This document shows, one piece after another, positions 39,254 through 49,495 of a DNA stretch of 64,000 nt. The first letter of the stretch is position 1, and each line of letters opens with the position of its first letter. The stretch spans positions 145,656 to 209,655 of the forward strand of contig NZ_JACORT010000011.1 in NCBI RefSeq assembly GCF_014297465.1, given 5' to 3'. The stretch is from Ramlibacter cellulosilyticus (lineage in GTDB: Bacteria > Pseudomonadota > Gammaproteobacteria > Burkholderiales > Burkholderiaceae_C). The notes below the pieces were generated by a model. The model saw nothing but the letters and a program-made list of their open reading frames with translations. It made no database searches and was not told where the DNA came from. A program made the position numbers and the translations under genes.

Positions 39254-39793
39254 CTACTTGACGTACAGGCGGCCCACCATCGCGTGGTGGTTGATGCCGC
39301 AGTACTCGTTGCAGACGATCGAGAAGCTGCCCGACTGGTTGGGCGTGACCGTCACCACGTGCTCGAAGCCCGGCACCACCTGGATGTTGATGTTGCTCGG
39401 TTGCAGCGAGAAGCCGTGGTTGTAGTCCATGGCCGTGAGGTGCAGGCGGTAGGTCCTGCCCTTCTCCAGCTCCAGGATCGGCCACCAGGCCCACAGGCGC
39501 GCGACCAGGTACACGTCGCTGCCCGCGGGCGGCGCGACCACCGGGATCTTCTGGTCGGTCTCCGTGCGGACGGTGTACTTGTCGACGACTTCCTGCGCCT
39601 TCGCGGAGAACTTCTCCGGCGTGGTGCGGTAGGTCTCCGTGGACAGGTTCTGGCGGCCGTAGGCGTGCCACCAGACCATCATGAAGAACATCACCATGCA
39701 CCACACGAAGGCGATGGCGATCCAGGTGCCTTCGACGCGGTCCAGCGGGTGCTTCCACCAGAGGCGTTCCGACGGGGGATGGATGGCGCTCAT
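39254..39793 (-). CDS. CuA-containing cytochrome oxidase-type subunit II
   Basis: A 179-residue membrane-anchored electron-entry subunit. One or two helices lie in residues 25-48 (WIAIAFVWCMVMFFMMVWW). The periplasmic cupredoxin domain has the CuA ligands: histidine in DYNHGF, then CNEYCGINHHAMVG supplying two cysteines, a histidine and a methionine. No attached cytochrome c domain is present, so a soluble cytochrome c (for example the NirM-like protein) is the expected donor. Eleven bases before the subunit I gene; 10 bases after the small subunit gene. Confidence 0.92.
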   Translation of the reverse strand: MSAIHPPSERLWWKHPLDRVEGTWIAIAFVWCMVMFFMMVWWHAYGRQNLSTETYRTTPEKFSAKAQEVVDKYTVRTETDQKIPVVAPPAGSDVYLVARLWAWWPILELEKGRTYRLHLTAMDYNHGFSLQPSNINIQVVPGFEHVVTVTPNQSGSFSIVCNEYCGINHHAMVGRLYVK

Positions 39794-39803
39794 GACGCGG
39801 CCC

Positions 39804-39959
39804 TCACTTCGCCACCGGGATGGTGAGGATGTCGATCACGCCCCACAGCGTGTACAGCAGCATCGGGATCATCACCCCCAGGAACAGCAGCAGGAAGGGG
39901 TTGTCCAGCAACTGCTGCATCCAGGGGACCTTCGCGGAATCGCTCGCTTCCTCGTTCAT
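39804..39959 (-). CDS. Small single-helix subunit (51 aa), first gene of the NO-reductase-like operon
   Basis: A 51-residue protein (starting MNEEASDSAK, ending LTIPVAK) with a charged N-terminus and one hydrophobic helix (NPFLLLFLGVMIPMLLYTLWG). Its ATG follows a GAGGAGG stretch (reverse strand of CCTCCTC at 39964-39970), a strong ribosome-binding site. It is immediately upstream of the CuA subunit, like the small accessory subunits that stabilise other heme-copper complexes. I do not recognise a named family. Confidence 0.82.
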   Translation of the reverse strand: MNEEASDSAKVPWMQQLLDNPFLLLFLGVMIPMLLYTLWGVIDILTIPVAK

Positions 39960-40016
39960 GACGCCTCCTCGCTCGTTTGCGTGGATCGCATGGTTCGGCC
40001 GGGCGGGGTCGTGCGG

Positions 40017-40034
40017 CCTTGATCTGCGATAAGG
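40017..40034. promoter_or_regulatory. Dnr/Fnr-type operator of the NO-reductase-like operon
   Basis: CCTTGATCTGCGATAAGG contains the canonical TTGAT half-site. It is centred about 66 bp before the first minus-strand start (39959) and about 35 bp before the CtaA-like gene. Compared with the reverse complement of the nirS operator (CCTTGATCTGCCTTAAGG) it differs at only two positions, so the same regulator very likely binds both. Confidence 0.82.
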
Positions 40035-40059
40035 ATTTCGCAGAAGGTCCGCGGCTAGC

Positions 40060-40911
40060 ATGCGCCGGATGAAAGTGCCGGATGCCCGCCTGTCCCGGCC
40101 GCGCCGGCTCGCATGGGCGTGCGCGGTGCTGGTGCTCGCCATCACCAGCCTGAGCGCCTTCATCCGCCTCTCGCGCGCGGGGCTCGGTTGCGAGCCGTGG
40201 CCGCACTGCCAGGCGCAGCGCGCGGCGCTCGGGGGAGAGGCGCTGGCGGCATCGGATCCGCCGGCCGTCGTCGGTGCGCGCGTGGCGCATCGCGTTGCCG
40301 CGTCGGCGGCGTTGCTGCTGCTGGTGGGGCTGTTGTTCCTCGCGTTCGCGCGGCAGCCCGTGCTGCGCACGCAGGGGCGCCTGGTGCTGGCCCTGCTCGT
40401 GGTGGCCGTGCTGCTCGCCGGCCTGGGTCGCGTCGCCGGCGCGTCGCGCGCGCCGCCGGTGGTGCTGGGCAACCTGCTGGGAGGCTTCGCGATGGTGGCG
40501 CTCGCGGCGCGGCTCGTGCAGGCGGGCGGGGCGGGGCCGCGCGGCGTGGCGTCGCTGCGCGCGTGGACGTTGGCGGTGCTGGCGCTCGTGTTCGTGCAGG
40601 CGGGCCTGGGCGGGCTGGTCGCCGCGGCGCCGACGGCCGCGAGTTGCCAGGGGTCCGGCTTGTGCATGGTGCATCGGGTGGGCGGCATGCTCGTCGTCGC
40701 CGCGGTGCTGGCGCTCGCGATCGGCGCGTGGCGGCGGCGTGCTCACGCGATGGGCGCGACGCTGGCAGTGCTGGTGCTGGTGCAGGCGGGGCTCGGGATC
40801 TGGCAACTCGCGGGGGCGGTGCCGCTGGCGCTGGGGCTGGCGCACAACGCGGGGGCGGCGCTGCTGGCGGCGGGGGTGGGGTTGTTGTTGCCGGGGCGGG
40901 GGAGCGGCTGA
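40060..40911 (+). CDS. ctaA: CtaA/COX15-like heme A synthase
   Basis: A 283-residue polytopic membrane protein with about eight helices. Ligand-type histidines lie in VAHRVAAS, MVHRVGG and LAHNAGA, and an extracytoplasmic disulfide-type pair lies in LGCEPWPHCQ, as in CtaA. It should oxidise the heme O methyl group to make heme A. It is divergent from the NO-reductase-like operon and shares its operator region. Genome copies for aa3 oxidase are usually elsewhere, so this may be a dedicated copy. The start could be the ATG three codons on. Confidence 0.82.
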   Translation: MRRMKVPDARLSRPRRLAWACAVLVLAITSLSAFIRLSRAGLGCEPWPHCQAQRAALGGEALAASDPPAVVGARVAHRVAASAALLLLVGLLFLAFARQPVLRTQGRLVLALLVVAVLLAGLGRVAGASRAPPVVLGNLLGGFAMVALAARLVQAGGAGPRGVASLRAWTLAVLALVFVQAGLGGLVAAAPTAASCQGSGLCMVHRVGGMLVVAAVLALAIGAWRRRAHAMGATLAVLVLVQAGLGIWQLAGAVPLALGLAHNAGAALLAAGVGLLLPGRGSG

Positions 40912-40919
40912 CGCCGCGC

Positions 40920-41043
40920 GGTGGGGTTCGCTTCGCTCACCTTCGGCGGCTCGCGCCGCCCCACCCTACATGCCACCGGCAACTTCGCAGGAATGTAGGG
41001 TGGCGCGGCGAAGCCGCGGACGGTGAGCGAAGCGAACCCCACC
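40920..41043. repeat. Intergenic inverted-repeat element, CCACCCTAC type (copy C)
   Basis: Left arm 40920-40969 (GGTGGGGTTCGCTTCGCTCAC to CCACCCTAC) and right arm 40995-41043 (GTAGGGTGG to GCGAAGCGAACCCCACC). It lies between the CtaA-like gene and a convergent hypothetical gene. Confidence 0.88.
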
Positions 41044-41062
41044 GTGGCTTTTCCGACAGCCC

Positions 41063-41524
41063 CTAGCCGGCCCCAGGAAAGCCCACCTCCACTTGCGCCT
41101 GCAGCGCGAGATCGGGGATGAAGGGCAGCAGCAGTTCCACCACCGTCGGCCGCTGGAAGTGCGCCGGCTTGGTCTCCGGATGCGGGTAGTACCAGAGCCC
41201 CTCGTGCACGATGCCCGCGTGGCGCAGCGCGACCGGCATGAGCAGGAAACGTTCCTCCAGTTCGCCGAACCAGCGCAGGCGCCCGTCGAACACCGGCCGC
41301 ACCGCCGGCGGCAGGTGCGGCGCCAGGTCCACGTTCAGCGTGCCCTGGAAATACGGCGAGAGGTCGACGCCCCGCGCCCGGAAGAACGGAGCCTGCAGCG
41401 CGATGGTGCCTGCGGGATACGGGCTGTCCGCCGCGCCCCCGCTCGCCACGCCGTGGCCCGGGACCCGCCGGCCCGGCAGCCAGCGCCACGAGGTCGGATC
41501 GTTTCGCACTGCACTAGCGTACAC
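41063..41524 (-). CDS. Conserved-looking hypothetical protein
   Basis: A 153-residue soluble protein I cannot assign. It has a YFQGTLNVDLAPHL segment near residue 60 and a C-terminal VELLLPFIPDLALQAQVEVGF. The GTLNV and LxP...VEV pattern recalls the archaeal CTP-dependent riboflavin kinase fold, but key residues cannot be matched with confidence. The reported start is GTG; a GTG five codons later is equally possible. Convergent with the CtaA-like gene across repeat C and divergent from a small hypothetical gene. Confidence 0.6.
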   Translation of the reverse strand: MYASAVRNDPTSWRWLPGRRVPGHGVASGGAADSPYPAGTIALQAPFFRARGVDLSPYFQGTLNVDLAPHLPPAVRPVFDGRLRWFGELEERFLLMPVALRHAGIVHEGLWYYPHPETKPAHFQRPTVVELLLPFIPDLALQAQVEVGFPGAG

Positions 41525-41605
41525 GCGGTTGCGACGGATTGCGGTTTGCTACACCGTGAAGACGACCGGCGTTTCTAGAATCTCGGCCCCTGCCGGGAGA
41601 ATGCC

Positions 41606-41866
41606 GTGCCGCAGTTCGGGCTCGTCAACGGAAAAGTGCGCCATGCCATGGACGCGGAGATCGCCTCCGCCATCCAGGCGGCCCGATGTCGCCCGGCCGG
41701 CGAACCCCGCCTGTTCCTGGGCGTCCTGAACGAGGACGGCGAGCTTTACCGCTACGTGACGCTGGCCGGCCTGTCGCAGGAACGCCACCTGCGCGCCCGG
41801 CTGCAGCAGCTGGGGCTCAGCACGGAGTCCGACCCCGGCGTGCTGCGGCGGCTGGGCACCCTCTGA
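41606..41866 (+). CDS. Small hypothetical protein
   Basis: An 86-residue protein, starting at GTG after a GGGAGA site, with a mixed alpha/beta pattern (LFLGVLNEDGELYRYVTLAG). No signal peptide, membrane helix or recognised domain. It sits just before the response-regulator gene on the same strand, 79 bp apart. A perfect 7-bp hairpin (41877-41893) without a T-run follows. The coding call rests on frame and ribosome-binding site only. Confidence 0.5.
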   Translation: MPQFGLVNGKVRHAMDAEIASAIQAARCRPAGEPRLFLGVLNEDGELYRYVTLAGLSQERHLRARLQQLGLSTESDPGVLRRLGTL

Positions 41867-41945
41867 ATTCGACACGCGGCTGCGGCGCAGCCGTGCCGCC
41901 GATGGCGCCGGGCTCCTACAGCGCCGTGGCGTCGGCGCCCGTGCA

Positions 41946-42485
41946 ATGGGACAAAAGACACATCCCATGGCGCCCAGGCTCTTCATTGCCGAGGACAACC
42001 AGCCCGCGGTCGACTCGCTGGTCGAACTGCTGCAGGCGCTCGGGGTCTGCCAGGTGGTCGGCACCGCCAGCTCGGAGCTCGCCGCCGCCGACTGGCTGCT
42101 GAGCCACCCGGAGGCCTGGGACGTCCTGGTCACCGACCTGCTGCTGCTGCCCGGGGGCTCGGGCTTCGGGCTGGTGCGCCATGCCCGCTCGCTCGGCGGC
42201 CCACGCAAGGTCGCGGTGTTCAGCGACTTCGTGACGCCCGCCGTCGGCGAGCGCTGCCTGCGGCTGGGTGCGGACGCGGTGTTCCTGAAGTCGGAACTCG
42301 ACGCACTGGTCGCCTGGCTGCACGGGCTGCACAGCCCGGGCGACGGGGAGGATCAGAAGGGGATGTCGTCGTCCATGTCGTCGAAGCCGGACGCCGGCTT
42401 CGAGGCGCCGCCGCCGCCGGAACGCGGTGCGGAGGACGCAGCCGGGGCGCGGCTCGGGGGAGCGGAACGGCGCGGGGCGTCGTAG
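41946..42485 (+). CDS. Stand-alone response-regulator receiver protein with tail overlapping ssb
   Basis: The first about 125 residues form a CheY-like receiver domain: acidic pair FIAEDN near residue 15, the phospho-acceptor aspartate in [14 protein letters not shown] near 63, and lysine in AVFLKSE near 114. No output domain follows. The frame continues about 45 residues past the domain with low-complexity Ser/Pro/Gly sequence that is the exact antisense of the disordered ssb tail, giving a 133-bp tail-to-tail overlap. The receiver is real; the tail may be translated or may reflect a lost stop. An ATG at 41967 is an alternative start. Confidence 0.75.
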   Translation: MGQKTHPMAPRLFIAEDNQPAVDSLVELLQALGVCQVVGTASSELAAADWLLSHPEAWDVLVTDLLLLPGGSGFGLVRHARSLGGPRKVAVFSDFVTPAVGERCLRLGADAVFLKSELDALVAWLHGLHSPGDGEDQKGMSSSMSSKPDAGFEAPPPPERGAEDAAGARLGGAERRGAS

Positions 42486-42865
42486 CCGCCGCCCTCGTCG
42501 CCACCCCCGCCCGCCGGGGAGCCCATGCCCTGGCGGCTGCCCAGCATCTGCATGGTGTCGGCGCGGATCTCGGTGATGGACTTCTCCACGCCGTCCTTGT
42601 CCGTGTACTTGCGGGTGCGGATGCTGCCTTCGACGTACACCTGCGAGCCCTTGCGCAGGTACTCGCCGGCGATGTCGGCCAGGCGCTCGTTGAACACGAC
42701 CCGGTGCCACTCGGTGGCTTCCTTCATTTCACCGGTCTGCTTGTCCTTCCACCGGTCGGTGGTCGCGATGGTGACGTTCGCGACCCGCCCGCCGCTGGGG
42801 AAGGTGCGCACTTCGGGGTCGCGCCCCAGGTTGCCGACGATGATGACCTTGTTGACGGATGCCAT
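42353..42865 (-). CDS. ssb: Single-stranded DNA-binding protein
   Basis: A 170-residue SSB. The OB fold covers residues 1-110 ([20 protein letters not shown], then [13 protein letters not shown] and [20 protein letters not shown]). A Gly/Ser/Pro-rich linker follows, and the C-terminal acidic tip DDMDDDIPF recruits partner proteins. It functions as a tetramer in replication, recombination and repair. It lies 24 bp after the MFS transporter gene on the same strand. Its 3' end overlaps the convergent response-regulator gene. Confidence 0.98.
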   Translation of the reverse strand: MASVNKVIIVGNLGRDPEVRTFPSGGRVANVTIATTDRWKDKQTGEMKEATEWHRVVFNERLADIAGEYLRKGSQVYVEGSIRTRKYTDKDGVEKSITEIRADTMQMLGSRQGMGSPAGGGGDEGGGYDAPRRSAPPSRAPAASSAPRSGGGGASKPASGFDDMDDDIPF

Positions 42866-42889
42866 GGTGTTCCTCTGGTTCAGGACGGA

Positions 42890-44101
42890 TTATGTCGCCT
42901 GCGCCTCGTCGGCCAGCACTTCCTCGGCCGTCTGGCGCCCCGCCGCCGGCGCGCGCATGGGCCAGGCGACCACCAGCCACAACAGCATCAAGCCAGCGCA
43001 GGCGCCGAACAGCCCTGCCCAGCCAACGTCCCGGGCGAGCCAGCCGCCGACAGCGCCGCCGGCAAAAAATCCCAGGGATTGCAGGGTGTTGTACACACCG
43101 AGGGCGGCGCCGCGGGACTGCGGCGGGGCCAGGCGCGAAGCCAGGCTGGGCTGCGTGGCCTCGAGCACGTTGAAGCCGCAGAAGAAGAGGAACAGCAGCA
43201 CCGCGAGCCCCGCGACGCCGGGATTCGTGGAAGTGAGCCAGAGCCCCGCCTGCACCACCAGCACGAGGCCGATGGAGCCCAGGAACACCGCCCGCAGGTA
43301 GCCGCGCCGCTCCAGCGGGAACAGCAGCCCGCCCATCACCACGAAGGAGGCGAGCACCGTCGGCAGGTACACCTGCCAGTGCTTGTCCTTGGCGAGGCCG
43401 GCCTGCACCAGCAGGGCCGGCACCGCCACCCACATCGCCAGCTGCACGGCGTGCAGCACGAACACGCCCACGTCCAGCCGCAGCAGGGGCGCGTGCGTGA
43501 GCACGTCGACGAGCCGGCCGCGCGGCTGGTTCGCCTTCTGCGCGGGGGCCGGAGGCGTCCACCACACGACGACGGCGATGCAGGCCAGCGCCAGCACGCC
43601 CGTCACGGCGAACAGGCCGTGCAGGCCGATCCGCGCCGCCAGCATGGGCGCGGCGACCAGCGAGACGGCGAACATCAGGCCGATGCTGGCGCCCACCAGC
43701 GCCATCGCCTTGGTGCGGACGACGTCGCGGGTCTGGTCCGCCAGCAAGGCGGTCACGGCGGCCGACACGGCGCCGGCGCCTTGCAGCGCGCGGCCGGCGA
43801 CCAGCCAGGGCAAGCTGGGCGCCGCTGCGGCCAGGAAGCTGCCGATGGCGAACACCAGCAGGCCCAGCACGATCACGCGCTTGCGGCCGAAGCGGTCGGA
43901 GGCGAGGCCGTACGGGATCTGCAGCACGCCTTGCGTGAGGCCGTAGATGCCCATGGCCAGGCCGACCAGCGCCGGGTCGTCCCCGCCGGGGTAGCGCTGC
44001 GCTTCGAGCGCGAACACCGGCAGCACGAGGAACAGGCCCAGCATGCGGGCGGCGAAGATCAGGGCGAGCGAGCCGCTGGCGCGGCGCTCGGCGGCCGTCA
44101 T
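42890..44101 (-). CDS. MFS transporter (YajR/drug-efflux-like)
   Basis: A polytopic permease of about 403 residues from the chosen ATG, with twelve predicted helices. MFS motif A appears between helices 2 and 3 as [16 protein letters not shown], and another typical segment is [16 protein letters not shown]. Substrate unknown; a proton-driven drug or metabolite exporter is likely. The frame is open for 31 more codons upstream (to 44194); I start at [10 protein letters not shown] just before the first helix, without a strong ribosome-binding site to decide. Divergent from uvrA. Confidence 0.85.
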   Translation of the reverse strand: MTAAERRASGSLALIFAARMLGLFLVLPVFALEAQRYPGGDDPALVGLAMGIYGLTQGVLQIPYGLASDRFGRKRVIVLGLLVFAIGSFLAAAAPSLPWLVAGRALQGAGAVSAAVTALLADQTRDVVRTKAMALVGASIGLMFAVSLVAAPMLAARIGLHGLFAVTGVLALACIAVVVWWTPPAPAQKANQPRGRLVDVLTHAPLLRLDVGVFVLHAVQLAMWVAVPALLVQAGLAKDKHWQVYLPTVLASFVVMGGLLFPLERRGYLRAVFLGSIGLVLVVQAGLWLTSTNPGVAGLAVLLFLFFCGFNVLEATQPSLASRLAPPQSRGAALGVYNTLQSLGFFAGGAVGGWLARDVGWAGLFGACAGLMLLWLVVAWPMRAPAAGRQTAEEVLADEAQAT

Positions 44102-44277
44102 CCGGCTGGACAGGTCGGGTGGGGAAGCGGTCACGGGATGGCTGGAGGCAAGCGGCATGCCGGGCGTCCCGGCAAACCCCGCATTCTCCGGCATCCGGGC
44201 CGGGACCTCCGGACCCGCCTGCCCGACCGCCCTCGCCGCCCTATCATGTCGGGTTTCCCTTGGCGGTCCGAATCCCC

Positions 44278-47169
<2,892 letters not shown>

Positions 47170-47256
47170 TTCGCACCGGGCGGACCAGCCGGCGCCTACA
47201 GGGCGGCCGGGCTGGCCTGCCTACGATCTCCCCATCGACAGAAAGGGAGTACATCC

Positions 47257-47511
47257 ATGGGCATCCTGACCATGATCCTCGTGGGCTTCATCGTGGGCCT
47301 GCTGGCCCGCGCGCTGAAGCCGGGCAACGACCGCATGGGCATCATCATGACCACGCTGATCGGTATCGCCGGTTCCTTCCTGGCGGGCTATGCCGGCCAG
47401 GCGATGGGGCTCTACACCGCCGGCCAGCCGGCGGGGTGGATCGCGTCGATCATCGGGGCGATCGTGCTGCTGGTGATCGTTTCGATGTTCCGCGGGCGGC
47501 GGTATCGGTAA
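47257..47511 (+). CDS. GlsB/YeaQ/YmgE-family small membrane protein
   Basis: An 84-residue inner-membrane protein with three helices (MGILTMILVGFIVGLLARAL, then IIMTTLIGIAGSFLAGYAGQ and IIGAIVLLVIVSM), the pattern of the transglycosylase-associated family. No enzymatic activity is established for the family; members are often stress-induced. Strong AAGGGAG ribosome-binding site before the ATG. Confidence 0.9.
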   Translation: MGILTMILVGFIVGLLARALKPGNDRMGIIMTTLIGIAGSFLAGYAGQAMGLYTAGQPAGWIASIIGAIVLLVIVSMFRGRRYR

Positions 47512-47529
47512 GCGAGAGTGACGCGAACG

Positions 47530-47612
47530 CTGGGGTGCGCTTCGCGCAACCCAGCCTACGAAATCGGGTTGCGTGCCGGTACGTAGGCTGGGTTGCACGA
47601 AGTGCACCCCAG
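47530..47612. repeat. Intergenic inverted-repeat element, CCCAGCCTAC type (copy E)
   Basis: Left arm 47530-47559 (CTGGGGTGCG to CCCAGCCTAC) and right arm 47583-47612 (GTAGGCTGGG to GTGCACCCCAG). This is the same architecture as the CCACCCTAC elements but a different core. It lies between convergent genes (small membrane protein and pyrF). Confidence 0.85.
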
Positions 47613-47631
47613 CTCCGTCCACCCTGCCACA

Positions 47632-48456
47632 CTACCCCTTCGCCGCCTCCAGCACATCCCGCGTCCGCAGCGCCTCCCGCCGCGCCGCATCCGCGAAATC
47701 CTCGCCGCTCGACGCATAGAGGATCGCCCGCGACGAGTTCACCACGATGGGCGCATCGGCGCGCCATCCCGCCTTCACCGTCGCCACCGCATCGCCCCCC
47801 TGCGCCCCGACGCCCGGGATCAGCAGCGGCATCGTCGGCGCCAGCGCGCGCACCCGCTCGATCTCCGCCGGATACGTCGCGCCCACCACCAGGCCCAGCT
47901 GCCCGTTCAGGTTCCACGGCCCTTGCGCCAGCTTCGCCACGTGCTCGTACAGCAACGGCTGCCCGTCCACGGAGGCGAGGCGCTGGTTCTGCAGGTCGTC
48001 GCCGCCCGGATTGGACGTGCGGCACAGGAGGAAGGCGCCCTTGCCCGGGTACTTCAGGTAAGGCTGCACCGAGTCGAAGCCCATGAAGGGCGACAGCGTC
48101 ACGGCGTCCGCCTCGTAGCGCTCGAAGGCCTCGCGCGCGTACTGCTCCGCGGTGGAGCCGATGTCGCCGCGCTTCGCGTCCAGGATCACCGGCACGTGCG
48201 GGAAGGCCGCGTGCATGTGGCGCACCAGGCGTTCGAGCTGTTCCTCCGCGCGGTGCGCCGCGAAGTACGCGATCTGCGGCTTGAAGGCGATCGCGAGGTC
48301 GCCCGTCGCGTCGACGATGCGGGCGCAGAAGTCGTAGATGCGCGTCGCGTCGCCCTTCAGGCCGGCAGGAAAGCGCGTGGGCTCGGGGTCCAGCCCGACG
48401 CACAGCAGGGAGCGATTGCGCTGCTGCGCCGCCTGGAGCATCTCGAGGAATGTCAT
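47632..48456 (-). CDS. pyrF: Orotidine 5'-phosphate decarboxylase (type 2)
   Basis: A 274-residue cytoplasmic enzyme for the last step of UMP synthesis. Conserved sites: [13 protein letters not shown] at the N-terminus, AFKPQIAYF, and the catalytic lysine/aspartate stretch [13 protein letters not shown] near residue 95, then [11 protein letters not shown] and the phosphate-binding [11 protein letters not shown]. Length and motifs are those of the longer bacterial type 2 enzymes. Divergent from an EamA transporter gene 42 bp away. Confidence 0.97.
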   Translation of the reverse strand: MTFLEMLQAAQQRNRSLLCVGLDPEPTRFPAGLKGDATRIYDFCARIVDATGDLAIAFKPQIAYFAAHRAEEQLERLVRHMHAAFPHVPVILDAKRGDIGSTAEQYAREAFERYEADAVTLSPFMGFDSVQPYLKYPGKGAFLLCRTSNPGGDDLQNQRLASVDGQPLLYEHVAKLAQGPWNLNGQLGLVVGATYPAEIERVRALAPTMPLLIPGVGAQGGDAVATVKAGWRADAPIVVNSSRAILYASSGEDFADAARREALRTRDVLEAAKG

Positions 48457-48498
48457 GCGGAGATTCTAGTTTCGCGGGGCACGCCAGAATGACGCCCC

Positions 48499-49386
48499 AT
48501 GCATGCCCTCTCGCGCCAGCAGCTCGTCGTCCTCGCCCTCCTCACCGTCACCTGGGGCGTGAACTGGCCCGTGATGAAGCTGGGCGTGAGCAACTATCCG
48601 CCGCTCACCTTCCGCGCGCTGTCGATGTGGATCGGCCTGCCCGTGCTGGCGCTGGGCCTCGTCGTGCTGAAAGTGCCGTTCCGCATCCCGCGCACTGCGT
48701 GGCGCGAGCTGCTGTGGCTGGCCGCCACCAACATGTTCGTCTGGCACGTGTGCATCATCCTCGCCGTGCGCACGCTCTCCAGCGGGCGCGCCGCGATCCT
48801 GGGCTACACCATGCCGATCTTCTCGGCGGTGCTCGGTGCGCTCTTCTACGCCTCGCCGCTGTCGCGCCGCGCGTGGACGGGCGTGAGCGCCGCGGCGCTG
48901 GGCGTGCTGCTGCTCCTGTGGCACGAGCTCACCAACCTGGCGGGCCGGCCTTTCGGCGTGCTGCTGGCGCTGGTCGCTGCCGCGTGCTGGGCCCTCGGCA
49001 CCCAGGAACTGCGCCGCACGCGCATGGAAGCGCCGGCCCTGGCCATCTCCTTCTGGATGACGGCTCTCACCGCCGTGATCATGGGCGGGCTGGCCTGGGC
49101 CTTCGAGGCGCCGCAGTGGACCCTGCCGAACGCCACCGCCACCTGGACCATCCTGTTCAACGCGGTCCTGATCTTCGGCTTCGCGCACGCGGCCTGGACC
49201 TATCTCGCCCGCGGCCTGCCACCGGTGGCCTCGACGCTCAGCGTCATGATGATTCCCGTGCTGGGCGTGTTCAGCGGCGCCGTGTGGCTGGGCGAGGCCG
49301 TCCACTGGCAGGACTGGGTGGCCGTGGGCCTGATGGTGGTCGCCATCGCCTCCGTCCTGTGGCCGGTGCGCCGCCCCGCGCCGTGA
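48499..49386 (+). CDS. EamA-family (DMT superfamily) transporter
   Basis: A 295-residue permease with ten predicted helices in two EamA halves: WGVNWPVMKLGVSNYPPLTFRAL near the start of the first half and GVLLALVAAACWALGTQELRR at the start of the second. The family exports or imports small metabolites such as amino acids or nucleotides; the substrate cannot be predicted. Divergent from pyrF. Confidence 0.9.
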   Translation: MHALSRQQLVVLALLTVTWGVNWPVMKLGVSNYPPLTFRALSMWIGLPVLALGLVVLKVPFRIPRTAWRELLWLAATNMFVWHVCIILAVRTLSSGRAAILGYTMPIFSAVLGALFYASPLSRRAWTGVSAAALGVLLLLWHELTNLAGRPFGVLLALVAAACWALGTQELRRTRMEAPALAISFWMTALTAVIMGGLAWAFEAPQWTLPNATATWTILFNAVLIFGFAHAAWTYLARGLPPVASTLSVMMIPVLGVFSGAVWLGEAVHWQDWVAVGLMVVAIASVLWPVRRPAP

Positions 49387-49495
49387 CGGTGGTCGCTTGT
49401 CGTGCGACAGGGATCGGCCGGGCTGTAGGACAAGGCCGCATTCACCTCCCGCGGCACACAGCCGAGACACATCCGATTTCCATAATACGAGGCTC

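Noticed and set aside
37516..39793. Reading the CuA subunit II and subunit I as an ordinary aa3 or cbb3 cytochrome oxidase
   Set aside because: The active-site tyrosine of A/B-type oxidases is absent (GHSSQQ), the subunits lack cbb3 FixO/FixP partners, and the operon is under a nirS-like operator. An oxygen reductase cannot be fully excluded without a tree.
41877..41893. Perfect 7-bp hairpin after the small hypothetical gene, considered as a terminator
   Set aside because: No T-run on either strand follows it; recorded only as a hairpin.
44195..44277. Search for an SOS (LexA) box before uvrA
   Set aside because: No CTGT-N8-ACAG pattern is visible in the gap or the nearby MFS 5' region.
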